Source: Chitinophaga arvensicola (GTDB taxonomy: Bacteria; Bacteroidota; Bacteroidia; Chitinophagales; Chitinophagaceae). From it: DNA of 64,000 bases. The stretch spans positions 2,634,556 through 2,698,555 of the forward strand of contig NZ_FOJG01000002.1 of the NCBI RefSeq assembly GCF_900110835.1, read 5' to 3'. This document shows, piece by piece, positions 7,739 to 18,400 of the stretch (positions are counted from its first letter, which is position 1; every line of letters begins with the position of its first letter). The notes beneath the pieces were generated by a model, which ran no database searches, had not been told where the DNA came from, and was given only the letters and a program-made list of their open reading frames with translations. The position numbers were made by a program, and so were the translations under genes.

Positions 7739-10048
7739 TTATTGTATTCCCCAGTTTTTTGCCGGCTGGCTTCCCATTTCGAGTACCAGTGTTCCGCCGG
7801 CGGCAATGTTTGCATGGTTGAGATAACAGTGCTGGTAAGGTTTTCCATTTAACCAGGCACGTTGAATGTAGCGATTGGCAGGTGAGTTGTTGCGGGTGCT
7901 GATGCTAAATTGTTTGCCTTTGGCGTAAGCCGGATCAAGTGCAATATGGATGCTATCAAACACCGGGCTGGTAATTTCGTAACGTGGACTGCCCGGACAA
8001 ACCGGATGCAGACCACTGGCGGCGAGTACATACCAGGCCGACATCTGTCCTACGTCTTCATTACCCACCAATCCTTCTACGGAATTATGATAGGCGCGCG
8101 CGCAGATTTCGCGGGTCCAGTGCTGGGTAAGCCAGGGCGCGCCGAGGCGGTTAAACAGGAAGGGCACATGATGTACCGGTTCATTAGCGTGGTTGTAATA
8201 GTCGTTCCACATCATGTTCTCCGGCATTTTTGTAAAGAAGGTATCCAGGTCGGCCAGTACCTTTTCTTTTCCGCCCATGAGGGTCACCATGCCGGGTACA
8301 TCCTGCGGCACAAACCAGCCTTGCTGCCAGGGACTACTTTCAATAGTGCCATATCCCTGCTGCATACGACCAGTTGCGGGCCAGGTCTGCCAGCTGCCAT
8401 CGTCATTGCGGGGGCGGAACCAGTCCTTGTTCTTATCAAATACATTTTTATAGTTGGCGCCACGGGCGATGTATTTCTTTTCGTCTTCTTTTTTTCCGAG
8501 CGCACCGGCCAGTTTACCAACACACCAGTCGAAGTACGCATATTCCAGTGTGAGCGACACACTTAAGCCACCGGTAGAATATCCTTTGACGCCGTTGCCA
8601 AATTTTTCCACGGAGTTTTTAGCATAGGTATATCCTTTGTTGATATCAAATCCGCGTATGCCTTTTGTCCATGCGTCCGTCATTACCGATACGGCGGGAT
8701 TGCCGATCATGCAACCGCTGTACGCGTTGAGGAATTCCCAGCGTTCGAGATAATGATTGCCGGTTTCATCTGCCAGCGTTACCAGGGAGTTCACCATATC
8801 GTTTACCACCCGTGGATTGATGATGGTTTGCAATGGCATCTGGCTGCGGAATACATCCCAGCCACTGAAAATGGTGCGTTTGCTGAATTTATCGGTAGCA
8901 TGTATTTTTCCATCTCCCCCTATATATTTTCCATCTACATCGGAAAAATTGCGGGGATCAATCATAGTATGATAGAGCGCGGTGTAGAATACTTTTTTTT
9001 CTTCTTCTGTGCCACCGGTTACCGTCATTTTTCCGAGGGCTTTATTCCAGGCATCGAAAGTCTGCTGACGCACACCATCAAAGTTCCAGTCTTTTATTTC
9101 GGCTTCCAGGTTAGCTTTGGCGCCATCCACACTTACGAAAGAGATGCCGGCTTTCATCAACACGGCTTCCTGATCACTGGTAGTGAATTCGGTATAGAAA
9201 CCGAGGTGCTTACCTGCTTTTTCGTTAACACCGGGGAGGATGCTGGCTTTGGCTACCTGTTGCTGATAGCGGTCGCTTTGCACATCTTCCAGTTTGCGGG
9301 ACCAGCCGTCCGGGATATCTGCGCTCCACACACCATATTTCTTCAGGGGTTTATTGAACTGTGCATAAAAGTATACTGTGTAATTACCTTTACCGGCACC
9401 ATTTCCCCAACCACCACCTTCCGGCGTGCATTGCATATAACCTGCAATGGTGCTATCGTTCAGTACTTTTACCTCCTGCCAGGTGGAAGTACCACCTACC
9501 CTGCGGGCCAGGTCTATCTGGATACGGGATTGCCCGTTAGCGGGAAAAGTGAAGCGCATGATACCGCTGTGGGGGGCGGCGGTCATTTCCGCAGTGATGG
9601 GCTGTTCTGTGAGCTGCACGCTGTAATAACCGGCGCTGGCTTTTTCACTTTGTTTGGCGTAGGTAGAGCGATAACCTTCCTTCGGATGTTGCTGATCACC
9701 GGCGGCCGTCTGTAAAGCGCCAACAGTAGGCATTACCAGGAAGTTACCAAGGTCGCCATACCAGCCGATACCGCTCATTTGTGTAAAGGCAAATCCTTCG
9801 ATTGTTTTATGTTCATAGCTGTAGCCGGAACCGTTATCGCCACCGGTGATGGTATTCGGGCTGAGCTGCACCATACCAAAAGGCGTGGCTGCGCCGGGAA
9901 ATGTTTTACCGAGTCCGTGATAGATGCCCGCTGCGCCTTCGCTGGTGCTGGCGCCAATGAAAGGGTTCACGTAGGCAGCAGGGCCTTGCGCCCTGCTGAT
10001 AGTTGTCACGAGAAGTGTCAGAATAAATATGGAAGTCCTTTTCATCAT
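7739..10048 (-). CDS. GH92 exo-alpha-mannosidase
   Basis: The 769-residue product has a Sec signal peptide (ILTLLVTTISRAQ) and runs through the two-domain GH92 architecture. Recognisable parts are VNPFIGASTSEG, GKTFPGAATPFGMVQLSP, GFAFTQMSGIGWYGD, FYTALYHTMIDPRNFSD, the IESSPWQQGW segment near residue 569 carrying the probable catalytic acid Glu, and GNEDVGQMSAWYV near 661-673 carrying the acidic pair. GH92 enzymes are calcium-dependent inverting alpha-mannosidases that trim mannose from N-glycans or mannan; Glu at the acid position fits a mannosidase. The start overlaps the upstream esterase stop by one base (TAATG), so translation is likely coupled. Linkage specificity cannot be read from sequence by eye. 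Confidence 0.93.
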   Translation of the reverse strand: MMKRTSIFILTLLVTTISRAQGPAAYVNPFIGASTSEGAAGIYHGLGKTFPGAATPFGMVQLSPNTITGGDNGSGYSYEHKTIEGFAFTQMSGIGWYGDLGNFLVMPTVGALQTAAGDQQHPKEGYRSTYAKQSEKASAGYYSVQLTEQPITAEMTAAPHSGIMRFTFPANGQSRIQIDLARRVGGTSTWQEVKVLNDSTIAGYMQCTPEGGGWGNGAGKGNYTVYFYAQFNKPLKKYGVWSADIPDGWSRKLEDVQSDRYQQQVAKASILPGVNEKAGKHLGFYTEFTTSDQEAVLMKAGISFVSVDGAKANLEAEIKDWNFDGVRQQTFDAWNKALGKMTVTGGTEEEKKVFYTALYHTMIDPRNFSDVDGKYIGGDGKIHATDKFSKRTIFSGWDVFRSQMPLQTIINPRVVNDMVNSLVTLADETGNHYLERWEFLNAYSGCMIGNPAVSVMTDAWTKGIRGFDINKGYTYAKNSVEKFGNGVKGYSTGGLSVSLTLEYAYFDWCVGKLAGALGKKEDEKKYIARGANYKNVFDKNKDWFRPRNDDGSWQTWPATGRMQQGYGTIESSPWQQGWFVPQDVPGMVTLMGGKEKVLADLDTFFTKMPENMMWNDYYNHANEPVHHVPFLFNRLGAPWLTQHWTREICARAYHNSVEGLVGNEDVGQMSAWYVLAASGLHPVCPGSPRYEITSPVFDSIHIALDPAYAKGKQFSISTRNNSPANRYIQRAWLNGKPYQHCYLNHANIAAGGTLVLEMGSQPAKNWGIQ

Positions 10049-11418
10049 TATATTTTAACGATCTCTATTTTATGAAGAACCGGTTTGTTAATCGTATAGA
10101 TCATGTTGATGACCGTGTCAATCTCCTTCAGCCAGGCGTTACGCAGTTCTTTGTACATGGCTGTTTCATAATTCTCTTCGTGGAAGCGTAACATACCGTC
10201 TGTTTTGGCGGCGGTACGGATACTATCCAATGCGGCGGCATCATCCTGCAATAATAAATGCTTTTTGTCAAAGAAGTTACCCTGTACCCAGTAGTAGCGG
10301 CGCAGGCGGGCTTCCAGCTCAGCCCGGTGCAGGTTGAGCTGCATGACAGACGTAGCCTGTTTGTATTGTGGTGTTTCCGGCAGTGTAGCGAGGTTGATTC
10401 CCTGCGCAAATGCGTCGGCGGACCATTTACCGATGATGCGTCCATCTATGAGCAGGTTATAATCTCCGGAAGATAATCCTGCCACCTGTAACATTTCCCG
10501 GTTAAAATCTTCGGTAAAGGGAATCCAGTTCAGTGCATCAGATTGTTTCTGGTTGTTACCCCAGATGCGGGATACAGTGTCTATCGGGAAAGGCAAGGCT
10601 CCCGCCAGATAGCTAAAGCTCACCTTGTTACCGGAAGCGCTGAGCTGACTGACCGTACAATTCACGGCCTGTTGCAGTTTGCCGCCATTGATACTGATTT
10701 CCGCCACTGGTTTGCCGTTCAGACCCTGGCTTTTCAGGAACAGGGAAGCCATTACCAGGTGGCCGGCGTTGCCGGGATGTATGCGATCGGGACCGATGAT
10801 AGTGAAAGTAGAATCCTTTTGCTGCAACTGTTGATTGAGCGCAGACATCGGGCGGAACAGATCCGTGAAAGCCCAGTTGTTCTTGCGGGCAGCAGCCTCC
10901 TGGAATCTGATCACTTCCAGCATGGCTTTGGTTTTACCGGGAAACATATTGCCGGAAAACTTAGCCGTTTCATCATACGGCGGCGACGACATCATGATCT
11001 TTTGTATTGCCGGCAATTTAAGGAGGCGTTGTTCTATCTGCTGGTAGCTGCGTTGGGAGGCTGCTACCCTTTCCGCAGCGGTTTTATCCGCATCGGGGTT
11101 GTTGAATTCAAAGTAACCGGTGTCGTTCATACCGAAAGTAAGCACCAGTACATTGGGCTTCTTGGCCAGTATATCATAGTCGAGGCGACGGTAAATATCC
11201 GATGCTTTATCTCCGCCGATACCACCGTTCATGATCACGATTTTTTTACCGGGAAAATGGGTCATGTAATAGAGATAGATGTAGGATACGTATGCACCGG
11301 CTTCGGTGATACTGTTACCTACAAAAATCACGCGGTCGTTTTGCTGAAAGGGTTTTACCTGCGCCTGTGTGGATAAGGCGGCAAGACTAAGCCCGATAGA
11401 ATACAAAAACTTTTTCAT
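10048..11418 (-). CDS. Secreted SGNH/GDSL-family esterase
   Basis: This 456-residue protein has a signal peptide ending near STQAQ and an SGNH hydrolase domain. The four blocks are visible: GNSIT at 34-38 (Ser36 nucleophile in place of GDS), NGGIGGD (oxyanion Gly), FGMND (Asn) and GPDRIHPGNAGH near residue 210 (Asp/His). A C-terminal region of about 200 residues with helical character follows and is not recognised. Such enzymes in glycan loci usually remove acetyl or other acyl groups before mannosidases act. It lies between GH38 (8 bases) and GH92 (1-base overlap), consistent with one operon. The substrate is unproven. Confidence 0.85.
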   Translation of the reverse strand: MKKFLYSIGLSLAALSTQAQVKPFQQNDRVIFVGNSITEAGAYVSYIYLYYMTHFPGKKIVIMNGGIGGDKASDIYRRLDYDILAKKPNVLVLTFGMNDTGYFEFNNPDADKTAAERVAASQRSYQQIEQRLLKLPAIQKIMMSSPPYDETAKFSGNMFPGKTKAMLEVIRFQEAAARKNNWAFTDLFRPMSALNQQLQQKDSTFTIIGPDRIHPGNAGHLVMASLFLKSQGLNGKPVAEISINGGKLQQAVNCTVSQLSASGNKVSFSYLAGALPFPIDTVSRIWGNNQKQSDALNWIPFTEDFNREMLQVAGLSSGDYNLLIDGRIIGKWSADAFAQGINLATLPETPQYKQATSVMQLNLHRAELEARLRRYYWVQGNFFDKKHLLLQDDAAALDSIRTAAKTDGMLRFHEENYETAMYKELRNAWLKEIDTVINMIYTINKPVLHKIEIVKI

Positions 11419-11426
11419 ATGCTGGT

Positions 11427-13904
11427 TTAGTTATTTACTGTTACATTTTTAAGACGGATGGTTCGTATGCCAAAGCGCGGAATTTCCAGCCGGATTACTG
11501 TTTTGCCGTTCATTACTTTACGTGTTAGCGTTCCCGTTATACGGCCGTCGAGTTCTTCGAGAGTTGCCAGTGTGGCCTTGCCATTGAAGGTGAGCAACTG
11601 TGGCTTGTCATCACCGGTGTTATACAACCGGATGAGCAGGTCTTTTCCATCCATCTGCAAGGCAGATACCTGGCAACCGGCAGCTGACAACCCGAGCAGA
11701 GATGCTTCTTTTACATTAGTGGCGGAGATGATCTGCAAAGGCTCACACCAGCGTGTTTCTTCATTGCTGACGCCACCGGTGGCCCAGTTGCCCTGATGCG
11801 GCAGGATAGCATAACTGACTTCCGTAGGACCGGTAATATCGTAATGGCGGCCCCAGAGCGCCCTGCCTGTATATTGCAGGGTAAGTCCCAGCGGATAATC
11901 CTTCCCATGCACATAGCTGGTAGTATGGTCGGTGAACAGTGCAAGTCCGGTGTTTCCATCGCTTACATCTGCCCAGTGTAGTATTACATTATTTTTGATG
12001 CTGTCCCAGCTATTGAAGAACGTATTGTCCAGGCGGCTTGCAGTTACATCAAACGGGGCATCTTTACTGAGTTGTTGGTCCTTCAATGCCACCGGGAAGA
12101 GCACTTGCAGTTTACTGCTGTCATTATAGAAAGCTTTGTGCGTAGCCTCTGCGCTGTAGTTGTCGGCCTGCGAATAAGCGCCTATACCCGGATTACCCTT
12201 CCAGTTGATTTTCACCTGCATGTCTATACGTTGCTGGCCATTTGTAACAGTGATCCGTTGTGTAAAAGGATGACCAGCGATAAAGCCATTTACTTCCACG
12301 CCTATACATGCTTTATTATTTTCAGTGATACGTACGGTAGCAGCAGTATCTGTGCTGGAATGCCAGGTGTTTTCTTCATAAAAAAAACCTCTCAGTTCAT
12401 TGAATCCCCGGGGGCTGTTGGTGTCTACCATTTCTTTGCCGGTTGCTTTGTCAATGAGACTGGTGATAATGCCGCCCCTGGCGGGATCTATCTCTATGTG
12501 ATACAGATCTGTTTCCAATGGTACAAGCTGTGAAGAAGATGAGGTTGTTGCCGGCTTATTACCGTCAGCTACCAGCTTATAAGCACGGAATCCCATAGGC
12601 GGTACAGCGGCTTTGATGAGTAAGTGATCATCCGCACTTTGTTGTGTGGCCACCTGTTTTCCTTTGCTGTCTGTTACTTTCCATTGTCCACGGGGCAGTG
12701 CAATCCATTCTTCGCGGGGGTGGCCGGTGGTGTTAAGTACACGTATGTAGCTACCGGCGGTGGTATGATTCCCGGATGATTGCAGGATCTTGTTTCCGGT
12801 GGCGCTGGTATGATCGGTCCAGTGTTGCACTTTATCAATCCAGGTATCGCCTTTACTGCCATTGTACGGTACAATCCAGCAATCGTGGTGCTGGGCCAGC
12901 AGCAATGATTTCCAGGCAGTGTCCAATTGTTGCTGCGGCCATGGGGCATGATCGTACAATGCCCGGATGGCCGCATATTTTTCTGCAATAACCAGTTTAT
13001 TTTCTGCGGCTCTTACCTGTTGTGCGATCTGTTGTAACACCTGGGCGCCCCATACCAGGCTAACCTGGATATCTTCCTGGCTGAGTTTCCACACGGGGAC
13101 GTTTGTTTTATCGGCGATACGGGTGATATAATCGCGCCAGGTCTGGTACTGAGCCTGTTGTTTCAGCCACGGCCCATTGCGCCAGCCGGCATCCTGCAGG
13201 CACATCCCGATAGGATTTGCAATTCCCGCTGCACGGGCAGATCGGATATATGCGTCACCGTTATTCCAGGCGGTGGTTTGCCAGGTAGAATTGGGTAGCA
13301 ATGCTTCTGAGCTGTAACGCGGCACTGTGAGTAAGCTGCTACCGTCGGGTCCCTGCCAATATACCAGTTCACCACCAAAAGCACGTGTATAGCCACCCCA
13401 GCAGGTATTGGGATTTTTCAGAGAAGCATACTTAAATCCGAAAGAACGCAGTACCTGTGGTAAAGCGCTGGTAAAACAAGGTTCTTCACTGGAGTAGGTA
13501 GTGAATACTGCTCCGGGAAAATGCTCCCGCACTTTTTGTATACCGTAGCTGAATTGCCGTATCATACTTTCACCGGAACCGGTGTAAAGATAGCTCTGAC
13601 CATAAGCCGGGTTCACATATTCGATGCGGCCGTTGTCCGACTGGTCTGCAAACAGTTGCTGAAAAGTAAGATACGCCTGTGGCTCTGTGATCTTCACCCG
13701 GTCCCAGGTTTCGGGCTCTATTTCCAGGTTTATCTTCCAGTAAGGATTTGCCTGCAGCTGGCTGTTGATATATTGCGTATATCCGTTGGGGTAATGTCCG
13801 TACACTCCGCCGTGATAGCCATCAATAAAGTGTTGTTGTTGGGCAAAAGATGCCTGTGCCGCAGCGGTGAGTAAAACCGCCAGGCAAAAATTCGTCAGTT
13901 TCAT
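11427..13904 (-). CDS. GH38-like alpha-mannosidase, divergent catalytic motif
   Basis: The 825-residue product has a signal peptide ending near ASFAQ. The N-terminal half has GH38-like segments (IDGYHGGVYGHYP, NLEIEPETWD, YVNPAYGQSYLYTGSGESM, SSEEPCFTSALPQVLRSFGF). The C-terminal half resembles the GH38 C-terminal beta domain (IDPARGGIITSLIDKATGKE, RITVTNGQQRIDMQVKINW, LEIPRFGIRTIRL). Classical GH38 enzymes use an HxHxDPGW-like zinc motif and an Asp nucleophile in DPFGH. Here those positions seem to be DGYHGGVYGH and SEEPCF, so catalysis may differ. Gene order and neighbours place it in mannoside degradation. Activity is uncertain; family membership is fairly secure. Confidence 0.8.
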   Translation of the reverse strand: MKLTNFCLAVLLTAAAQASFAQQQHFIDGYHGGVYGHYPNGYTQYINSQLQANPYWKINLEIEPETWDRVKITEPQAYLTFQQLFADQSDNGRIEYVNPAYGQSYLYTGSGESMIRQFSYGIQKVREHFPGAVFTTYSSEEPCFTSALPQVLRSFGFKYASLKNPNTCWGGYTRAFGGELVYWQGPDGSSLLTVPRYSSEALLPNSTWQTTAWNNGDAYIRSARAAGIANPIGMCLQDAGWRNGPWLKQQAQYQTWRDYITRIADKTNVPVWKLSQEDIQVSLVWGAQVLQQIAQQVRAAENKLVIAEKYAAIRALYDHAPWPQQQLDTAWKSLLLAQHHDCWIVPYNGSKGDTWIDKVQHWTDHTSATGNKILQSSGNHTTAGSYIRVLNTTGHPREEWIALPRGQWKVTDSKGKQVATQQSADDHLLIKAAVPPMGFRAYKLVADGNKPATTSSSSQLVPLETDLYHIEIDPARGGIITSLIDKATGKEMVDTNSPRGFNELRGFFYEENTWHSSTDTAATVRITENNKACIGVEVNGFIAGHPFTQRITVTNGQQRIDMQVKINWKGNPGIGAYSQADNYSAEATHKAFYNDSSKLQVLFPVALKDQQLSKDAPFDVTASRLDNTFFNSWDSIKNNVILHWADVSDGNTGLALFTDHTTSYVHGKDYPLGLTLQYTGRALWGRHYDITGPTEVSYAILPHQGNWATGGVSNEETRWCEPLQIISATNVKEASLLGLSAAGCQVSALQMDGKDLLIRLYNTGDDKPQLLTFNGKATLATLEELDGRITGTLTRKVMNGKTVIRLEIPRFGIRTIRLKNVTVNN

Positions 13905-13911
13905 GCTATTG

Positions 13912-15396
13912 TTAAAGGGCCAAGTCCGGGTTTTTCTGAACTTCAGCTAATGGTAATGGAAATTGAAAATCAGTTTCATCAAAGCTTCTCAGGTGATTGG
14001 GCGCTTTGTATCCTACCAGGTTGGTGATAGTGCCATGCGCCACATCAAAAGCTTTGCGGGTGCGTAGCATATCGTACCAGGTCTGGAATTCAAAACAAAG
14101 TTCCCAGTATCTTTCCTTGAGTATATCATCGGTTGTTAAGTTTACAGGTTTGAGTGCCGCAGGGAAAGCACGGTGCCGTACGGCATAGTACGCATCAATA
14201 GCAGCGGCATCTGATGTGGCGCCTCCATCGATATTACTTTTTGCTTCTGCACATAACAGCAATACATCGGCATAACGTATCAGCGGAAAGTTGGCGCCGG
14301 AGCGGCCCGTCTTCTCTGCTTCCTGATCCCAGAATTTAAAAATATAAGGGTCGGGGAAGAAAACCATTTCAGCCGGGTTACCATAACGCGGATATTTTGT
14401 ATAAAAAAAAGCCTGTTCCTGTTTGCGTCCATCGTCTGCTGCATATGAATCATAGAATGCCTGCACCGGCATCATAGCGCCACCATAAGCGGGTTGTATG
14501 GAAACCGGCTGCACAGGATATGGCAGATAGGCCCAGTGAATATTGCTCACCGCCACCGTAGGATGGCGTTGCAGCATAAAGATGTGCTCCCGGGTATTCT
14601 GCACCGCCGGATTACGCAGGTCGCTGTATTGTTCAAACAAAGAAAACTGGTGACTACCGATTACTTCCAGAGCTTTGTCGTATGCCAGCTGATAGTAAGG
14701 CGCGCCTTTTTGCAAAGGATAGCCGGCCATCGTGATGTAGACCTTTGCCAGCAGGGATTTTACCGCACCCAGACTCACATGCCCGCTCTGGTCCATCCAG
14801 GAAAGGCCCGCGTTTTCTGCTGCCGTCAGGTCTTTTACAATCTGCTCATATACGGCTGCCTTCGGAGAACGGCGGATCCGCACATCGTTGATATCTTTCG
14901 TAGTAGTAAGCTTCAGCGGAATATCCCCGAAAAGCTGTACTGCCTGGAAGTAGTACCATGCGCGGAGGAAATAGGCTTCGCCGAGATAACGTTGTTTGGT
15001 CATTTCATCCACTACGGTAGTCACACTCACATTTTCAATCACGCTATTGCAATTTTCCACCGCATAATAAGTGGCGTTCCACCAGCCTTGCAGCCGGGAA
15101 TTGGCGTTATCAAGTTTATCCAGACGCAGGAACTGATCATCTTCAAAACCTGAAGGTCTTGGTCTGCGGCTATACCCGGTCAGATACTCCAACGAATACA
15201 CAGGACTAACGGCTACGCCTATATTGGCAACAAAGGGTGTAGCCAGCCCTTCGTAGGCGCCGTTTACCGCAGCGCTTACCTGCTCTGGTGTTTTGTAGTA
15301 ATTTTTCGGATTGAGAGAGCCCGAGGGCTCTTCTTCCAGGAATTTATTGCAGGACATCAGAAAGATGATCATCCCCCACAGCATCGCTTGTTTCAT
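13912..15396 (-). CDS. SusD/RagB-type glycan-binding lipoprotein
   Basis: This 494-residue protein starts with a short lipoprotein signal (MIIFLMSC) and NKFLEEEPSGSLNPKNYY, a common SusD opening. Further blocks are GEAYFLRAWYYFQAVQLFGD, GAVKSLLAKVYITMAGYP, FPLIRYADVLLLCAEAKSN and ERYWELCFEFQTWYDMLRTR. It pairs with the STN-containing SusC, whose stop is 17 bases upstream. It belongs to a different SusD branch from the two paralogues at 1-1300 and 5839-7548. Role: surface capture of glycan for the SusC channel. Ligand inferred as an alpha-mannoside from the downstream enzymes. Confidence 0.95.
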   Translation of the reverse strand: MKQAMLWGMIIFLMSCNKFLEEEPSGSLNPKNYYKTPEQVSAAVNGAYEGLATPFVANIGVAVSPVYSLEYLTGYSRRPRPSGFEDDQFLRLDKLDNANSRLQGWWNATYYAVENCNSVIENVSVTTVVDEMTKQRYLGEAYFLRAWYYFQAVQLFGDIPLKLTTTKDINDVRIRRSPKAAVYEQIVKDLTAAENAGLSWMDQSGHVSLGAVKSLLAKVYITMAGYPLQKGAPYYQLAYDKALEVIGSHQFSLFEQYSDLRNPAVQNTREHIFMLQRHPTVAVSNIHWAYLPYPVQPVSIQPAYGGAMMPVQAFYDSYAADDGRKQEQAFFYTKYPRYGNPAEMVFFPDPYIFKFWDQEAEKTGRSGANFPLIRYADVLLLCAEAKSNIDGGATSDAAAIDAYYAVRHRAFPAALKPVNLTTDDILKERYWELCFEFQTWYDMLRTRKAFDVAHGTITNLVGYKAPNHLRSFDETDFQFPLPLAEVQKNPDLAL

Positions 15397-15412
15397 ATTT
15401 CAACTCCTTTAC

Positions 15413-18400
15413 TCAGAATGTAATATTTAAGGTGAACGCCAGTGTTTTTGCTTTCGGATATTGATACAGATCCACTCCCTGGTTAAAATCCCCATCAAAG
15501 GAGGAAGCCTCCGGATCATATCCTGTATATTTTGTGAACAGGAAATAGTTCTCTGCGCTGGCGCTGATAACGGCCGACCGGATATGATATCTGGCGAGCC
15601 AGTCTTCTTTCAGCCGGTACGACAATGCGATATTCCGTATCCGCAGGAATGTGCCTTTTTCTATATTGTAGCTGTCCATTTCGTTATCGAATCCGTCCTG
15701 TGGCAGTCGCAGCGAGGCGTTCATGCTACCTTGCCGCTGCGGCGTCCAGGCGTTGAGCAGTTCCCGGTAACTGTTGGTAGAGGGGGCTGCATTCTGCATG
15801 AGCATCCTGGTAAAATTTGCCAGACTGTGTCCATAGATCGTTTGCACATCTACCGACAGGGAAAAATTTTTGTAGGTAAATGTATTCCCCATGCTGGCTT
15901 CGAAATCGGGCATACCGTTACCTAGTACGGTGCGGTCGTTCGCATCTTTTACTTTGTTATTATTGAGATCTGCATATTTCAGATCACCGGGTTTCTTTCC
16001 ATACATCGCTGCGGCGGCCGCCTCATCAGTTCCCCAGGTACCCAGCCGGCGGTAGCCATAAAATTCGTTCAGCGGGCGTCCTTCCATGATGCGGCCTCCC
16101 CACGGATACATAATATCGCCGTTCAGTTCCAGTACGCGGGAGCGGTTCATGGAATAGATCAGGGAAGTATTCCAGGAGAATTGTTTCCGGCGGATATTGG
16201 TGGTAGTCAGTGATAATTCCACGCCGCGGTTGCGGATAGAACCAATGTTATCATATACACCTTCATAGCCGGAAGTGGCGGGCATCAGCCGGTAATAGAG
16301 CAAATCTTTTGTAACGCGGTTATATACATCACCGGTAAATTGGATCCTGTTTTCCCACAACGATACATCCAGTCCTATATTCAGCTGATGTGCTTTTTCC
16401 CATTTCAGGTTGCGATTGCCCAATGCATCGAAGGTCACAGCAGGCGCCGGCTGCCCGTTGAAAGCCACCTGACCGCTTTTCAGCCGGCCTTGTGTTACAT
16501 AGTCGCCGATATCAGCATTGCCTACGATGCCATAGCTGCCCCGCAATTTCAGATCGCTGATGCTGCGCACATGCCGGAGAAAAGGCTCGGACGACAAGCG
16601 CCAGGCTGCCGAGAAACTCGGGAAATAGCCGTATACGTTGTTGGCGCCGAAACGGGAGGAACCATCTGCGCGGAAGGAAAATCCGAACAGGTAGCGGCTA
16701 TCGTAATCGTAATTGAACCGCGTATAATACGAGTTCATAGCCGTATTACTGGCGCCCGATTGCGGGCGTTGTGGTACCAGACCGGTTTGCAGGCTGTTAT
16801 AGGAAAAATAGTCATCGAAGAAACCTTCACTTCCTGCCTGCGTAGTCATGTTGCCGAAATAATACCAGCTGGCACCTCCTACCGCAGTAACTTTATGTTT
16901 GCCGAACTGGTTATTCCAGGTCAGGTAATCTTCCGAAGTCCAGGATGCGGAATTACCATGTGCGCGGGTAGCCACGCCTTGTTGTGTATCGGAGTATCCA
17001 CGGATATCACGGCCGGAATAATACAGGTTATAAGTTGCGCCTGTTTGTCCGCTGAGGCCTGCGGTAATATGCAGTTTGCTGTTCAGGCGGATCGTTGTTA
17101 CCAGGTTGCCCATCGTATAAGTACGACCAGCCACCGATTTCACCTCCCGCATGAGCCGCACCGGGTTTTCTGAATCTTCTGCACCGGGATAATCACCTTT
17201 GCGGGAATAGGTGCCATCAGCATACTGCACGGGTAGAAAGGGCAGAAATTCATAGATCTGCCGCACTGCATTCAATCCGAAAGTATTGATATCTACATTA
17301 TTCTGTTTGGCGGCGCCGCTGTTGATAACGGCCTGTACATGCAGCCAGTTGTTCACATCCCATCCGAGATTGATAAAACCATTGATCTGCCGGGCGTAGC
17401 TGTTGATCAGGATTCCCTGCTGGTCGTTGTACGTGAGATTGACAAGCGCAGAGAAACCATCTTTGCCGGCAGACAATGACAGGGCATGTTCATGGGATAC
17501 CGCGAGGCGGCTGGCTTCTTTTTGCCAGTCGGTATGATATTTTGGCGAACCGTCCGGATTAAACAATTCCGCTTTCCGCACAAACTGCCGTGAGCCATCG
17601 AGGTGCGGCGCAATGCGACCTGGCAAATATTCATATTCTCTTTTAAACATCTCCAGTGCTTCATCTGCATTCATCAGCTGCACTTTACGGGCCAGGGAGC
17701 CGAAGCTGACCGTATTTCGGAAAGCGATACCGGGATTGCCTTTGGTACCTTTTTTTGTGGTGATGACGATCACCCCGTTGGAGCCTCTGGCGCCGTAGAT
17801 CGCAGAGGCGGCAGCGTCTTTAAGTACATCCACCGCAGCTACAATATTCGGATCAATGATCAGCGGATCTGCCCCTACAATACCGTCTATCACATACAAC
17901 GGTCCGTTGTAGGCATTGATAGAGCCGGTACCTCTTATTTTCACGATGGGATTACCACCCGGTTTTCCCGAGTTCATCATTACGCTCACGCCGGCTATTT
18001 TTCCGGCCAGTCCCTGCATAAGATTCATCGTAGTAGCGCGTTCTTTCAAAGCCTCGCCGCTGACGGTACCTACTGCCGTGGTTAATTTTTCCTTGCTGGA
18101 AGTGCCGTAGCCGATCACCACTACCTCTTTGAGAGAAGCATATTTTGGTAACAGGGAAACGTAGAGCATATTCACTCTTTCTACGGGCACCTCCTGTTCA
18201 CCGAAACCAGGCAGACTAAAACGCAGCGTGTCGCCCGGATCGGCATGAATACTGAAAGTACCGTCGGGATCTGTTACCATGTGAGGGGGCGTACCTTTAC
18301 GCATCACATATACCCCGGGAAGCGGGTTGCCGTTGGCATCCGTTACACGGCCGGTGAGTATGGACACCTGGTTGGCAGCCGGCGCTTCTTTCCGCGTGAT

